64,000 nucleotides of DNA. Source: Brachymonas wangyanguii (GTDB taxonomy: Bacteria > Pseudomonadota > Gammaproteobacteria > Burkholderiales > Burkholderiaceae_C). Where the stretch lies: contig NZ_CP173677.1 of NCBI RefSeq assembly GCF_045055315.1, forward strand, positions 2,232,001 through 2,296,000, read 5' to 3'. Position 1 is the stretch's first letter; the number at the start of each line of letters is the position of its first letter. The notes beneath the pieces are model-generated. The model had not been told where the DNA came from. It saw nothing but the letters and a program-made list of their open reading frames with translations, and searched no databases. A program made the translations under genes and the position numbers. This document shows, piece by piece, positions 1-10,597 of the stretch.

Positions 1-362
1 CCGGTGCCGCTGGCATCACCACGGTAGACGATGGTAATGCTGCCGTTGCCCTCGCCGGGCTGGACGTTGGCGCAATCCGGGCTGCTGATGCAGATGCGCT
101 CGACGAACTTGGAATTGGCCCCGGAACCACCGGCCTGGCGGTTCCAGGCATTGCTGACGCGATCCAGCTCGTCCTGCGAGGCGATGCCTTCGGTGGCGAT
201 CTGGTTGCGCGCCGCTTCGGCCAACTGCAAGCCTTCCATCACGCGGGTACGCACCAGATGCGACTGGTAGGACGTGACGGCAAACGTGGCGGCGATGCCG
301 ATCAGGGCAACCACCACCATCAGTTCGATCAGGGTAAAACCACGGGAAACACGTTGACGCAT
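1..362 (-). CDS. Type IV pilin-like protein (3' end beyond window)
   Basis: Read on the minus strand from the ATG at 362, the protein begins with a short basic leader (MRQRVSRG) followed by FTLIELMVVVALIGI. This is the class III (prepilin peptidase) signal: cleavage after Gly8, Phe at mature position 1 and Glu at position 5. The next residues form the hydrophobic N-terminal helix, then a globular part with two Cys near residues 90-96. About 120 residues are visible and the C-terminus lies outside the window, so major and minor pilin cannot be separated. It should be cleaved and N-methylated by PilD and assembled by the type IV pilus machinery. It lies 84 bp downstream of the cyclase gene on the same strand. 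Confidence 0.85.
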   Translation of the reverse strand, partial: MRQRVSRGFTLIELMVVVALIGIAATFAVTSYQSHLVRTRVMEGLQLAEAARNQIATEGIASQDELDRVSNAWNRQAGGSGANSKFVERICISSPDCANVQPGEGNGSITIVYRGDASGT

Positions 363-446
363 GACAGGCCTCTGGCAGGAAAAAGCGCCGACAGCCCGTC
401 CGGGACTGCAGCATGGAAAGATGCTGCAGTATACAAAATTCAGGAA

Positions 447-2825
447 TTAAATACTACCTTTGTATTCAAAATCTGAAAAACACTCCAAAGACACATCCAT
501 TTGATCTGTTTGCCACATGGCACCATCCCAACTCTCGGACGGGGGCTGCTCCAGGAAGATGTCCATGCGTTGACGGTGCACGCCATACAGGCGTCGCAGT
601 TTCGGCGGAATCTGACCGCACGGAATGCGCAACAAGGCGGCTGCGCACTGCCAGTCCCGTCGCAGGTAGGCCATGGTGTAATCCTGCCAGACCTGCCATT
701 CGGCCTCTGCCATGGCGTCATGCAGCGACAAGGCCTCCGGGCTGTACAGGTCTACCGGCTTCACGCGTCCGACCACGCGTACGCAGTCGACCCAGCGCCA
801 GGCATACGCCGGGCATTGCGCCACCGTGTCCTGCCCGACCAGGATGCCCACGCCGTACCACTTGGCCAGCGATTCGAGTCGCGCTGCCAGGTTGACGGCG
901 TCCCCGATCACGGTATAGCTGCGGCGCATGTCCGATCCCATGTCGCCGACACTCATGGAACCGCTGTTGATACCGATATTGACGGCAATCGGCAACTCGC
1001 CGCGCGCCTGCTGCCCGGCATTGAAGCTCTTCAGCATCACGCCGATATCGAGTGCGGTCTGCACGGCGTGCAAGGCGTGATGCTGATCCTGCACTGGCGC
1101 GCCCCAGAACACCATCACGCAATCGCCAATGTACTTGTCGATGGTGCCACCGTGTCTGGCAATCACCTCTGCCAGGGCGTTGAAGATGTTCTTGAGCATG
1201 CTTTGCAGCTCCTGCGGGTCCATGTCTTCGGACATGTTGGTGAAGTGCTGCAGGTCACAGAACATCACCGTCATGTCGCGCAGTTGCGCCTGCATGCTGT
1301 AGGCCTCCGGCTGGCGTGCCATGCGCTCCACCAGCTCGCTTTGTACGTAGTGGCCAAACAGGTGTACCAGCTGGCGCTTGGTGCGCTTTTCCAGGAAGAA
1401 TCCGTAACTGGCATGTAGCAGGTAGGTCGCCAGCACGGTCAGCAGCACCGGTACCACCGGCAGGACCAGGCCCAGCCGCCAGAACATGTATTGGGTCAGC
1501 AGCATCCAGCCTGCCGCAGCACCTGCACTCCAGAGCAGCGAGCCCACCGCCCCCATGTTGTTGAGCACCAGGATCAGCACCAGTGTCGTCAGCAGCACGG
1601 CCGTGGTGTCATAGGCTTCACGATAGTCAGGTACGTGGAAAAATTCCCCGTCCAGCATCGCGGCCAGCGCGGTGGCATGCACTTCCACACCAGGGAACTG
1701 GCCGTTGACCGGGGTGGCGCGCAAGTCGCGCAAGCCCGGTGCCGTGGCACCCAGCAGCACGATCTTGCCCTTGAGTGTGGTTGGCGGGACCTTGCCGGCC
1801 AGCAGGTCAGAGGCACTGTAATACTGGAAGTGGCCGCCATGACGCCCGCCCGGACTCTTGAACGGAATCAGGAAGCTGCCATTGCGCGCCGTCGGCAACA
1901 GCAGCGTCGCGCCATCCTGCACCAGTTCCACCCCGGCCAGCGACGAATCCGGCAAGGAGGGATCGACCGGCCGCAGGTGCAACTGCTGCGGCTGCATCAG
2001 GGCCAGGAACATGGCCAGCGACAGTGAGGGATAGTAGCCAAAGCCTTCATCCGGATAACGCACGATCAACGGGATGCTGCGCAGCATGCCATCACTATCG
2101 GTATAGGAGTTGATATGCCCGCCACGCGGCGCCGCCTGCATCAGGAAGGCCAGGTTGCTGGCATAACCCGTCATGTCGGGCACCTCGCCAAAACGCTGCG
2201 ATACCGGGTACGGCGCCTGCGTCAAGCGCAGTCCTTCTGGCAGCTGGCCGGAGCGCTGGGGCGGCTGCTCCTGGGTGTAGTAGTAACCCAGCACCGCGCG
2301 TTCGCCCTCGAGTGAGCGCGCCAGGATGGCATCGCGGTTCAGGCGCTGTTCCAGGCTGGACATCATCTCGCTGGAAAGCGCCCTCTCCTCCTGCCCGGTA
2401 TCACGCAGCCATTCGCGCACGGCCTGCACGCCGTGATCGTCCTGCTGCGGCTCGGCAAACAGGATATCGACCCCGAGCAGGCCGACCTGCTGGCGATCAA
2501 ACAGCTCATCCATCAGCAAGGCCACTTTCTCGCGGCTCCAGGGCCAGCGCCCGACCTGCTGCAGGCTGTACTCGTCCACATCGACGATCACGATGCGGCT
2601 GTCCAGTTTCGGTACTTCCTGCTGCTCCAGCAGGGCCCGGTCATAAATGTGCTGCTCCAGCCGCGTGACCGGCATGTAGCTGAGCATGCCGGTCGTGTGC
2701 GGCAGCAGCAGCAGCATGGGTAGCAGGCTGATCAGGACGCGCAACATGCCGCTCTTGCCAAGCAGCCAAACTGCAACGGCATGACGCCAGTGCAGCAGCC
2801 GATCAACAAAAGACTTCACTCTCAT
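447..2825 (-). CDS. CHASE2-domain membrane adenylate/guanylate cyclase
   Basis: About 792 aa. One transmembrane segment lies near residues 20-45, then a large periplasmic CHASE2 sensor region (about 45-370), then further hydrophobic helices (about 390-475), then a cytoplasmic class III cyclase domain (about 510-690). Catalytic residues are visible: metal-binding Asp524 (FCDLQHF) and Asp568 (KYIGD), purine-contacting Lys564 and Thr638, and transition-state Asn645 and Arg649 (NLAARLE). It should therefore be active, probably making cAMP. I chose the ATG at 2825. The frame can be extended to a GTG at 2900, but that codon sits inside the sucD terminator. CpdA, a predicted cAMP phosphodiesterase, is encoded about 11 kb away. 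Confidence 0.87.
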   Translation of the reverse strand: MRVKSFVDRLLHWRHAVAVWLLGKSGMLRVLISLLPMLLLLPHTTGMLSYMPVTRLEQHIYDRALLEQQEVPKLDSRIVIVDVDEYSLQQVGRWPWSREKVALLMDELFDRQQVGLLGVDILFAEPQQDDHGVQAVREWLRDTGQEERALSSEMMSSLEQRLNRDAILARSLEGERAVLGYYYTQEQPPQRSGQLPEGLRLTQAPYPVSQRFGEVPDMTGYASNLAFLMQAAPRGGHINSYTDSDGMLRSIPLIVRYPDEGFGYYPSLSLAMFLALMQPQQLHLRPVDPSLPDSSLAGVELVQDGATLLLPTARNGSFLIPFKSPGGRHGGHFQYYSASDLLAGKVPPTTLKGKIVLLGATAPGLRDLRATPVNGQFPGVEVHATALAAMLDGEFFHVPDYREAYDTTAVLLTTLVLILVLNNMGAVGSLLWSAGAAAGWMLLTQYMFWRLGLVLPVVPVLLTVLATYLLHASYGFFLEKRTKRQLVHLFGHYVQSELVERMARQPEAYSMQAQLRDMTVMFCDLQHFTNMSEDMDPQELQSMLKNIFNALAEVIARHGGTIDKYIGDCVMVFWGAPVQDQHHALHAVQTALDIGVMLKSFNAGQQARGELPIAVNIGINSGSMSVGDMGSDMRRSYTVIGDAVNLAARLESLAKWYGVGILVGQDTVAQCPAYAWRWVDCVRVVGRVKPVDLYSPEALSLHDAMAEAEWQVWQDYTMAYLRRDWQCAAALLRIPCGQIPPKLRRLYGVHRQRMDIFLEQPPSESWDGAMWQTDQMDVSLECFSDFEYKGSI

Positions 2826-2889
2826 GGTAGTTACGCGCAGGAATAGTGCCAATTGTAACGATACAGCAGAATTGGCACAAAATAGGCGC

Positions 2890-2922
2890 AAAAAAACCAC
2901 CTCCCTGCTCAGAGAGGTGGTT
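2890..2922 (-). terminator. Rho-independent terminator of sucCD
   Basis: On the minus strand a 9-bp stem (AACCACCTC paired with GAGGTGGTT, arms 2895-2903 and 2914-2922) is followed by a run of seven T. It lies about 50 bp after the sucD stop codon and separates sucCD from the cyclase gene. Confidence 0.88.
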
Positions 2923-2973
2923 CAGCCATCCGGAAACTGGCTGGTGTAGGTCAGCCAGCTTCGTGGCCTGGAT

Positions 2974-3867
2974 TTACAGCATGCCCTTCAGCAGCTTGGC
3001 CATCTCGGACGGGTTGCGCGTGATGGTGAAACCGCACTCTTCCATGATGGCGAGCTTGGCTTCGGCCGTATCGGCACCGCCGGAGATCAGCGCGCCAGCG
3101 TGGCCCATGCGCTTGCCGGGAGGCGCAGTCACGCCAGCGATGAAGCCGACGATCGGCTTCTTCATGTTTTCCTTGCACCAGTAGGCTGCTTCGGCCTCGT
3201 CCGGGCCACCGATCTCGCCGATCATGATCACGGCATCGGTGTCAGGGTCTTCATTGAACATGCGCATCACGTCGATGTGCTTCAGGCCGTTGATCGGGTC
3301 GCCACCGATACCGACAGCGCTGGACTGGCCAATGCCCAGTTCAGTCAGCTGTGCCACGGCTTCGTAGGTCAGCGTGCCGGAGCGGCTGACCACGCCCACG
3401 CGGCCCTTCTTGTGGATGTGGCCGGGCATGATGCCGATCTTGATTTCGTCAGGCGTGATGGTGCCCGGGCAGTTGGGGCCCAGCAGCAGGGTGCGCTTGC
3501 CACCAGCGGCTTCCTTGGCCTTCATCTTGTTGCGGACTTCCAGCATGTCGCGGATCGGGATGCCTTCGGTGATGCAGATGGCCAGGTCCAGGTCGGCTTC
3601 GCAGGCTTCCCAGATGGCAGCAGCAGCGCCTGCCGGCGGCACGTAGATCACGGAAACGGTTGCGCCAGTCTGCTTGGCAGCTTCGCTCACGTTGGCGTAG
3701 ATCGGGATGCCTTCGAAATCTTCGCCGGCCTTCTTGGGGTTCACGCCGGCCACGAAGCAGTTCTGGCCGTTGGCGTAGTCGCGGCACATGCGGGTGTGGA
3801 ACTGGCCAGTCTTGCCAGTAATACCCTGGGTGATGACCTTGGTGTCTTTGTTGATCAGGATGCTCAT
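2974..3867 (-). CDS. sucD: Succinyl-CoA ligase (ADP-forming) subunit alpha
   Basis: 297 aa, normal length. SucD binds CoA through its N-terminal Rossmann domain and carries the phosphohistidine that shuttles phosphate between succinyl-CoA and the nucleotide site of SucC, a TCA-cycle step in the cytoplasm. The N-terminus (MSILINKDTKVITQGITG), the CoA-loop and the C-terminal active-site segment GHAGALISGG with the conserved His are all present. It starts 32 bp after the sucC stop codon, so the two form an operon, and a strong terminator follows. Confidence 0.97.
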   Translation of the reverse strand: MSILINKDTKVITQGITGKTGQFHTRMCRDYANGQNCFVAGVNPKKAGEDFEGIPIYANVSEAAKQTGATVSVIYVPPAGAAAAIWEACEADLDLAICITEGIPIRDMLEVRNKMKAKEAAGGKRTLLLGPNCPGTITPDEIKIGIMPGHIHKKGRVGVVSRSGTLTYEAVAQLTELGIGQSSAVGIGGDPINGLKHIDVMRMFNEDPDTDAVIMIGEIGGPDEAEAAYWCKENMKKPIVGFIAGVTAPPGKRMGHAGALISGGADTAEAKLAIMEECGFTITRNPSEMAKLLKGML

Positions 3868-3899
3868 GAATGGGGCTCCAGAATGGGTTTCAGGAAGGC

Positions 3900-5066
<1,167 letters not shown>

Positions 5067-5233
5067 GCGATGTCTCTCTTGGTAGGGAAAGGATGCCCGC
5101 TTCTGGCCGGCAGGCTGCAGATCGGACCCAGGAAAAAAAGTATTCCACCCATAAATGTATCACGGTGTTGCCATGCAAAAATTGCTACGATCAGGGCTTT
5201 GCAACAATTTCCCGTCATCCAGGAGCATCCAGC

Positions 5234-6151
5234 ATGAGCGCCCATACCGTTTTCATTGATGGCGAAGCCGGCACCACCGGCCTGCAGATCCGCGATCGCC
5301 TGGCCGGCATGGCCCACATCGAGGTCGTCAGCATCGATCCGGCCCTGCGCAAGGACCCGGTGGCCAAGCAGCAGCTGATGGCTGGCGTGGATGTGGTCAT
5401 CCTGTGCCTGCACGACGATGCCGCGCGCGAATCGGTGGCGCTGATCGACGCCCTGCCCGGCCGCAAGCCGCGCATCATCGATGCCTCTACCGCGCACCGC
5501 GTGGCACCGGGCTGGGTCTACGGCTTTCCGGAGCTGTCGCCCGAGCACGCCGCGGCCGTGCGCAAGGCCGAGCGCGTGGCCAACCCGGGCTGCTACGCCA
5601 CCGGCGCGATCGCGCTGCTGCGCCCGCTGGTGGAAGCCGGCGTGCTGCCGCCCGACTACCCCACGGCCCTGCCGTCGGTCAGCGGCTACAGCGGCGGTGG
5701 CCGCCAGATGATCGAGGAATACGAAGGCGGCACGGCACCGGCCTACGAGCTGTATGGCCTGGGCCTGTCGCACAAGCACCTGCCGGAAATCATGGCCTAC
5801 AGCGGCCTGGAGCGCAAACCGATTTTCGTGCCCAGCGTCGGCAATTTCGACCAGGGCATGCTGGTGCAACTGCCGCTGCACCTGGACCTGCTCAACGGCG
5901 AGCAGACGGTCGAGCACCTGCACGCCATCTACCGCGCCTATTACGAGGGCTGCCAGTACGTGACGGCACCGGATCGCACCGAGAACAACAAGCTCGACGC
6001 GGTGGCGCTGAAGGACACCAACCAGCTCGAAATCCGCGTTTATGGCAACGACGGCCAGCAACAGGCGGTAGCCGTGGCGCGCCTGGACAACCTGGGCAAG
6101 GGCGCCAGCGGCGCTGCCGTGCAGAACCTGGAACTGATGCTGGGGCTGTAA
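5234..6151 (+). CDS. argC: N-acetyl-gamma-glutamyl-phosphate reductase (type 2)
   Basis: 305 aa, the length of the shorter type 2 ArgC family. It reduces N-acetylglutamyl-phosphate to the semialdehyde with NADPH in arginine biosynthesis. The N-terminal nucleotide site is FIDGEAGTTGLQI, and the catalytic Cys lies in NPGCYATG (about residue 119). The open frame extends upstream, but the ATG at 5234 is preceded by AGGAG (5221-5225) and starts exactly where the family does (MSAHTVFIDG). It is divergent from sucC and is followed 45 bp later by trkA. Confidence 0.95.
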   Translation: MSAHTVFIDGEAGTTGLQIRDRLAGMAHIEVVSIDPALRKDPVAKQQLMAGVDVVILCLHDDAARESVALIDALPGRKPRIIDASTAHRVAPGWVYGFPELSPEHAAAVRKAERVANPGCYATGAIALLRPLVEAGVLPPDYPTALPSVSGYSGGGRQMIEEYEGGTAPAYELYGLGLSHKHLPEIMAYSGLERKPIFVPSVGNFDQGMLVQLPLHLDLLNGEQTVEHLHAIYRAYYEGCQYVTAPDRTENNKLDAVALKDTNQLEIRVYGNDGQQQAVAVARLDNLGKGASGAAVQNLELMLGL

Positions 6152-6196
6152 GCCGTCCGGCAGCCGCCGGCTGCCGCGTCCCCTGGGGCATTCATC

Positions 6197-7657
6197 ATGA
6201 AAATCATCATTCTCGGCGCCGGTCGTGTCGGCGAAAGTGTCGCCGAGCAGCTGGTCTCGGAGCAGAACGAGATCACCATCATCGACAACAATGCCGAGAT
6301 GCTGTCACGCCTGCAGGAACGCTTTGACCTGCGCGGCATCGTCGGTAACGGCGTGGAGCCGGCGATCCTGGCCGAGGCGGGTGCCGCCGATGCCGACGTG
6401 CTGCTGGCCTGCACCACGGTGGATGCGCTGAACCTGACCGCCTGCAAGGTGGCGCACCAGAGCTTCAACACGCCCTACCGCATTGCGCGCCTGCGCGCCG
6501 CTGGCTGGGATGCCTTCAAGGACCTGCTCGACGAGGACGGTTTTGCCGTCAACCAGGTGATCTGCCCGGAAGCCTCGATCACGCAGTACGTGACCAAGCT
6601 GGTGGAGTACCCGGAGGCGCTGCAGGTGCGCGAATTTGCCCAGGGGCTGGCGGCGCTGATCTCGGTGCGCGTGGATTACAAGGCACCGATGCACGGCTCG
6701 GCACTGCGCGAACTGGACGTGCTGCTGCCCGAGGCGCGCGCCCATGTGGCCGCGGTCTACCGGCGCTTTGCCAACGAGCCTGACCGCTTCGTGCCAACCA
6801 ACCCCGATACCGTCATCCTGGCCGGTGACGAGGTGTTCATCCTGGTGGCCATGGAAGATATCCGCCCGGTGCTGCGCCTGTTCCACCAGGCGCTGCCGCC
6901 GGTGCGCAGCATGATGATTGCCGGTGGCGGCAATATCGGCCTGCAGCTGGCGCGCACGCTGCAGGACCACATCCAGCTCAAGATCGTCGATACCAACCTG
7001 GCGCGCTGCGAGCACCTGTCCACCACGCTGGACAGTTCGGTGCTGGTGCTGCAGGGTGACGTGACCGACGAAGACCTGCTGATGGACGAGAACGTCAGCG
7101 AGGTGGATTTCTTCTGCGCGCTGACCAACGACGACGAGAACAACATCATGGCCGGCCTGCTGGCCAAGCAGCTCGGCGTGACGCGCGTGCTGTCCCTGGT
7201 GAACCGGCGCAGCTATGCCGACCTGGTGCATGGCACCCAGATCGACATCGCCTTGTCGCCGGCGCAGGCCATGATGGGCGAGCTGCTGGCGCATATCCGC
7301 CAGGGTGATGTGCATCAGGTGCACAGCGTGCGCCGCGGCAATGCCGAAGCGATCGAGATTGCCGTGCATGGCAACTCGCGCAGCTCGCACGTGGTCGGTC
7401 GTACCGTCGGCAGCCTGCGCATGCCACCCGATACCCATATCGGCCTGATCGTGCGCGGCCTGCCGGACCTGGAAGGCCTGCACCCGGAAGACCGAATCGA
7501 GGGCGAGGCAGAGCGGCCGCCAACCCAGCCCGAGGTACTGGCGGCGCGTGATGACACCGAGATCCAGCCCGGCGACCACCTGATCATCTTCGTGCCGCAC
7601 CGCCGCACCATCCGCGCCGTGGAAAAGCTGTTCCGCGCCCGCCCGACCCTGCTCTGA
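6197..7657 (+). CDS. trkA: Trk potassium uptake system NAD-binding protein TrkA
   Basis: 486 aa with the duplicated RCK layout of TrkA. The first Rossmann motif (IILGAGRVGESVAEQL) is at residues 4-19 and the second (IAGGGNIGLQLARTL) at about 240; each is followed by a TrkA-C domain. TrkA is the cytoplasmic nucleotide-binding ring that gates the TrkH channel. trkH begins 9 bp after its stop codon, so the two are co-transcribed and probably translationally coupled. Confidence 0.96.
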   Translation: MKIIILGAGRVGESVAEQLVSEQNEITIIDNNAEMLSRLQERFDLRGIVGNGVEPAILAEAGAADADVLLACTTVDALNLTACKVAHQSFNTPYRIARLRAAGWDAFKDLLDEDGFAVNQVICPEASITQYVTKLVEYPEALQVREFAQGLAALISVRVDYKAPMHGSALRELDVLLPEARAHVAAVYRRFANEPDRFVPTNPDTVILAGDEVFILVAMEDIRPVLRLFHQALPPVRSMMIAGGGNIGLQLARTLQDHIQLKIVDTNLARCEHLSTTLDSSVLVLQGDVTDEDLLMDENVSEVDFFCALTNDDENNIMAGLLAKQLGVTRVLSLVNRRSYADLVHGTQIDIALSPAQAMMGELLAHIRQGDVHQVHSVRRGNAEAIEIAVHGNSRSSHVVGRTVGSLRMPPDTHIGLIVRGLPDLEGLHPEDRIEGEAERPPTQPEVLAARDDTEIQPGDHLIIFVPHRRTIRAVEKLFRARPTLL

Positions 7658-7666
7658 ACCACCACC

Positions 7667-9142
7667 ATGCCGACCGTGCGCCACCTGCTTCCGATCCTGC
7701 GCCTGCTCGGCATGCTGATGCTGTACATGAGTGCCAGCATGCTGCTGCCGGTACTGGTGGCGCTGGTGATGCACGACGGCATGGAATGGGTCTACCTGAA
7801 AAGCGCTGCGCTGACGGCCAGCATCGGCGCCCTGCTCTGGTTTGGCGCGCGCAAGGCCAGCAACGAGCTGCAGCCGCGTGACGGCGTGCTGCTGGTGGTG
7901 CTGACCTGGAGCGTGCTGCCGCTCGTCGCCACGATTCCGTTGCTGATCGGCATGCACGAGATCGGCCGGCCGATCAGCCTGACCCACGCCTATTACGAGG
8001 CCACCTCGGGCCTGACCACCACGGGTGGCACGGTGTTGACGAACCTGGACACGCTGCCGGTATCGCTCAATTTCTGGCGCTGCTTCCTGCAATGGCAGGG
8101 CGGCATGGGAATTCTAGTGCTGGTGGTGGCGGTGCTGCCACTGCTGGGCATGGGGGGCAGCCAGCTGTTCCGCGCCGAAATGGCCGGCCCGATGAAGGAA
8201 ACCAAGCTGACGCCGCGCATTGCCGATACCGCTGCCGGCCTGTGGATGATTTACGCCATCCTGTCACTGCTCTGCTATATCGGCTACTGGATGGCCGGCA
8301 TGCCGCCGATCGACGCCATCATGCACACCTTCAGCACCGTCAGCCTGGGCGGCACCTCCAGCCACGATGCCAGCTTTGCCCACTACAACTCGGTGGCGGT
8401 AGAGGCCGTGGCGATGGTGATCATGCTGCTGGCAGCCTGCAACTTTGCGCTGTACTTCAGCGCCCTGCGCCGCAACGATGCGCGCATCCTTTGGCGCAAC
8501 CCGGAGCTGCGCATGACGCTGATCTGCCTGGTCGGTGGCGGCCTGCTGGTGTCACTGGTGATCTGGGGCACGCAGGACTACACGTTTGGCAAGGCACTGC
8601 GCCTGGGCATGTTCCACACCATCTCGATCGGCACCACCACCGGCTACTCGACCTGGAACTACGAGGCCTGGGTGCCATTTACCTCGGTCTTCATGCTGCT
8701 GCTGTCCAGTTTTGCCACCAGTGCCGGCTCTACCGGTGGCGGCATCAAGACACTGCGCTGCATGGTGCTGTTCCAGACCGCGCGCCACGAGCTCAACCGC
8801 ATCGTGCACCCGCGCGCGGTGCAGACGCCGCGCATCGGCCAGACGCGCATTCCCGATACCATCATCCGTGCCGTGGTGGCCTACATGGTGCTCTACGTCA
8901 GTACGGTGCTGATCATGACGCTGCTGATGCTGGCCAGCGGCCTGGATCTGGTATCGGCCTTTGCCGCCACGCTGGCGAGCGTCAACTGTACCGGCCTGGG
9001 GCTGGGCCAGGTCGGCCCGACCTCCAACTACGCCGCCCTGAACGATTTCCAGGTCTGGCTGTGCAGCATCGGCATGATTCTCGGCCGCCTGGAACTGCTG
9101 AGTTTCTTTGTGTTGCTGATGCCTTCGTACTGGCGGCGTTGA
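7667..9142 (+). CDS. trkH: Trk potassium uptake channel TrkH
   Basis: 491 aa, a polytopic inner-membrane protein of the SKT family. Four degenerate selectivity-filter segments can be seen in order: TSGLTTTGG (about 114), STVSLGGTS (about 225), ISIGTTTGYS (about 325) and SVNCTGLGLG (about 440). Their Gly residues line the K+ path. It forms an operon with trkA directly upstream. Together with the CPA2 antiporter at 24638-26638, the window encodes both K+ uptake and a likely K+ efflux route. Confidence 0.95.
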   Translation: MPTVRHLLPILRLLGMLMLYMSASMLLPVLVALVMHDGMEWVYLKSAALTASIGALLWFGARKASNELQPRDGVLLVVLTWSVLPLVATIPLLIGMHEIGRPISLTHAYYEATSGLTTTGGTVLTNLDTLPVSLNFWRCFLQWQGGMGILVLVVAVLPLLGMGGSQLFRAEMAGPMKETKLTPRIADTAAGLWMIYAILSLLCYIGYWMAGMPPIDAIMHTFSTVSLGGTSSHDASFAHYNSVAVEAVAMVIMLLAACNFALYFSALRRNDARILWRNPELRMTLICLVGGGLLVSLVIWGTQDYTFGKALRLGMFHTISIGTTTGYSTWNYEAWVPFTSVFMLLLSSFATSAGSTGGGIKTLRCMVLFQTARHELNRIVHPRAVQTPRIGQTRIPDTIIRAVVAYMVLYVSTVLIMTLLMLASGLDLVSAFAATLASVNCTGLGLGQVGPTSNYAALNDFQVWLCSIGMILGRLELLSFFVLLMPSYWRR

Positions 9143-9228
9143 GGGTGTATGCTTTATGATGCCTGCTGGTCGGGCATGGGCTTGCAGCTGGTGCAGGCCG
9201 CTTCCGCTTTTCCTCCTACAGGTCCTGC

Positions 9229-10524
9229 ATGGTTCCCCATCTTGTCACCGCCCTGAGCGGTCCCATCAACGAACTTGAGCAGCGCATCATCGATTCGATG
9301 CCTGCCACAGAGCGCTGGTTCCGGCTCGAGTGGATGGAGCACACGCCTCCGTTCTACACTTCGGTGGATATCCGCAATGCCGGCTTCAAGCTGGCACCCG
9401 TCGACACCAACCTGTTCCCCGGCAGCTGGAATCACCTGAGCGAAGACATGCTGCCGCTGGCGGTGCAGTCGGCCATGGCCGCGATCGAGAAAATCTGCCC
9501 GGAAGCACGCAACCTGCTGCTGGTGCCGGACAAGCGCCTGCACAACAGCTTCTACCTGACCAACCTGGCGCAGCTGACGCGCATCTTCCGCATGGCCGGC
9601 CTGCATGTGCGCATCGGTTCGATCGATGCTGACCTGACAGAACCGCTGACGCTGCAACTGCCGATGGGCGACAGCCTGGTGATCGAGCCCGCCATCCGCA
9701 CCGAGCGCCGCCTCGGCCTGAAGGATTTCGACCCCTGCACCATCCTGCTCAACAATGACCTGAGCCTGGGCACGCCGGGCATCCTGGAAGACCTGCACGA
9801 GCAGTACCTGCTGCCGCCGCTGCACGCCGGCTGGAGCATCCGCCGCAAGAGCCGCCACTTTGCCTGCTACGAGGAAGTCGTCAAGCGCTTCAGCAAGCTG
9901 CTCGGCATTGACCCCTGGCTGATCAACCCGCTGCACGCCACCTGTGACGATGTCGATTTCAGCGGCCAGGGCAAGATGGACGTGCTGCGCGCCACCACCG
10001 AATCGGTACTGGGCAAGGTGCGCCGCAAGTACAAGGAATACGGCATCAACGAGCGGCCCTTCGTGGTGATCAAGTCCGACAACGGCACCGAAGGCATGGG
10101 CATCATGACGATCCGTGACGGCAAGGAACTGGACGACCTGCCGCCGCGCGTGCTGCAGCGCATGCAGGCCGGCAAGAACGGCCAGCAGGTGCGCAGCGTG
10201 ATCGTGCAGGAAGGCGTGCTGACCAACGAGCGCATCAATGACGCCGTGGCCGAGCCGGTGGTCTACACCATGGACCGCTATGTGGTGGGTGGTTTCTACC
10301 GCGTGCACGCCGACATGGGTGAAGACGAGAACCTGAATGCGCCGGGCGCGCATTTCGTGCCGCTGGCCTTCCACAACAGCGCGCACCTGCCCGAGCCGGG
10401 CCGCCAGCCGGGTGCCAGCGCGCCCAACCGCTTCTACATGTACGGCGTGATCGCGCGCCTGGGCATGCTGGCCGCCAGCTACGAACTGGAAGCCACCGAC
10501 CCGCTGGCCGAAGACCTGGTCTGA
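9229..10524 (+). CDS. gshA: Glutamate-cysteine ligase (ATP-grasp type)
   Basis: 431 aa, matching the proteobacterial GshA family (TIGR02049 type) that is unrelated to the E. coli enzyme. It joins glutamate and cysteine in the first step of glutathione synthesis. The ATP-grasp region includes FVVIKSDNGTEGMGIMTI (about 280-297) and the later metal-binding stretch near VVGGFYRVH. In many Burkholderiales gshB and phosphotransferase genes follow; here the next gene is a P-type ATPase, so gshB must lie elsewhere. Glutathione reductase is encoded at 55037-56395. Confidence 0.9.
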   Translation: MVPHLVTALSGPINELEQRIIDSMPATERWFRLEWMEHTPPFYTSVDIRNAGFKLAPVDTNLFPGSWNHLSEDMLPLAVQSAMAAIEKICPEARNLLLVPDKRLHNSFYLTNLAQLTRIFRMAGLHVRIGSIDADLTEPLTLQLPMGDSLVIEPAIRTERRLGLKDFDPCTILLNNDLSLGTPGILEDLHEQYLLPPLHAGWSIRRKSRHFACYEEVVKRFSKLLGIDPWLINPLHATCDDVDFSGQGKMDVLRATTESVLGKVRRKYKEYGINERPFVVIKSDNGTEGMGIMTIRDGKELDDLPPRVLQRMQAGKNGQQVRSVIVQEGVLTNERINDAVAEPVVYTMDRYVVGGFYRVHADMGEDENLNAPGAHFVPLAFHNSAHLPEPGRQPGASAPNRFYMYGVIARLGMLAASYELEATDPLAEDLV

Positions 10525-10597
10525 GCGCCGGCGCACTGGCGCGGCATCCTGCTGCAATGCACAATGGGGACAGCCACCATCTGCCCCAGGAGTCGCC

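Noticed and set aside
2826..2900. Longer start for the cyclase at 2900
   Set aside because: The codon lies within the stem and T tract of the sucD terminator and lacks a ribosome site; the ATG at 2825 is far better.
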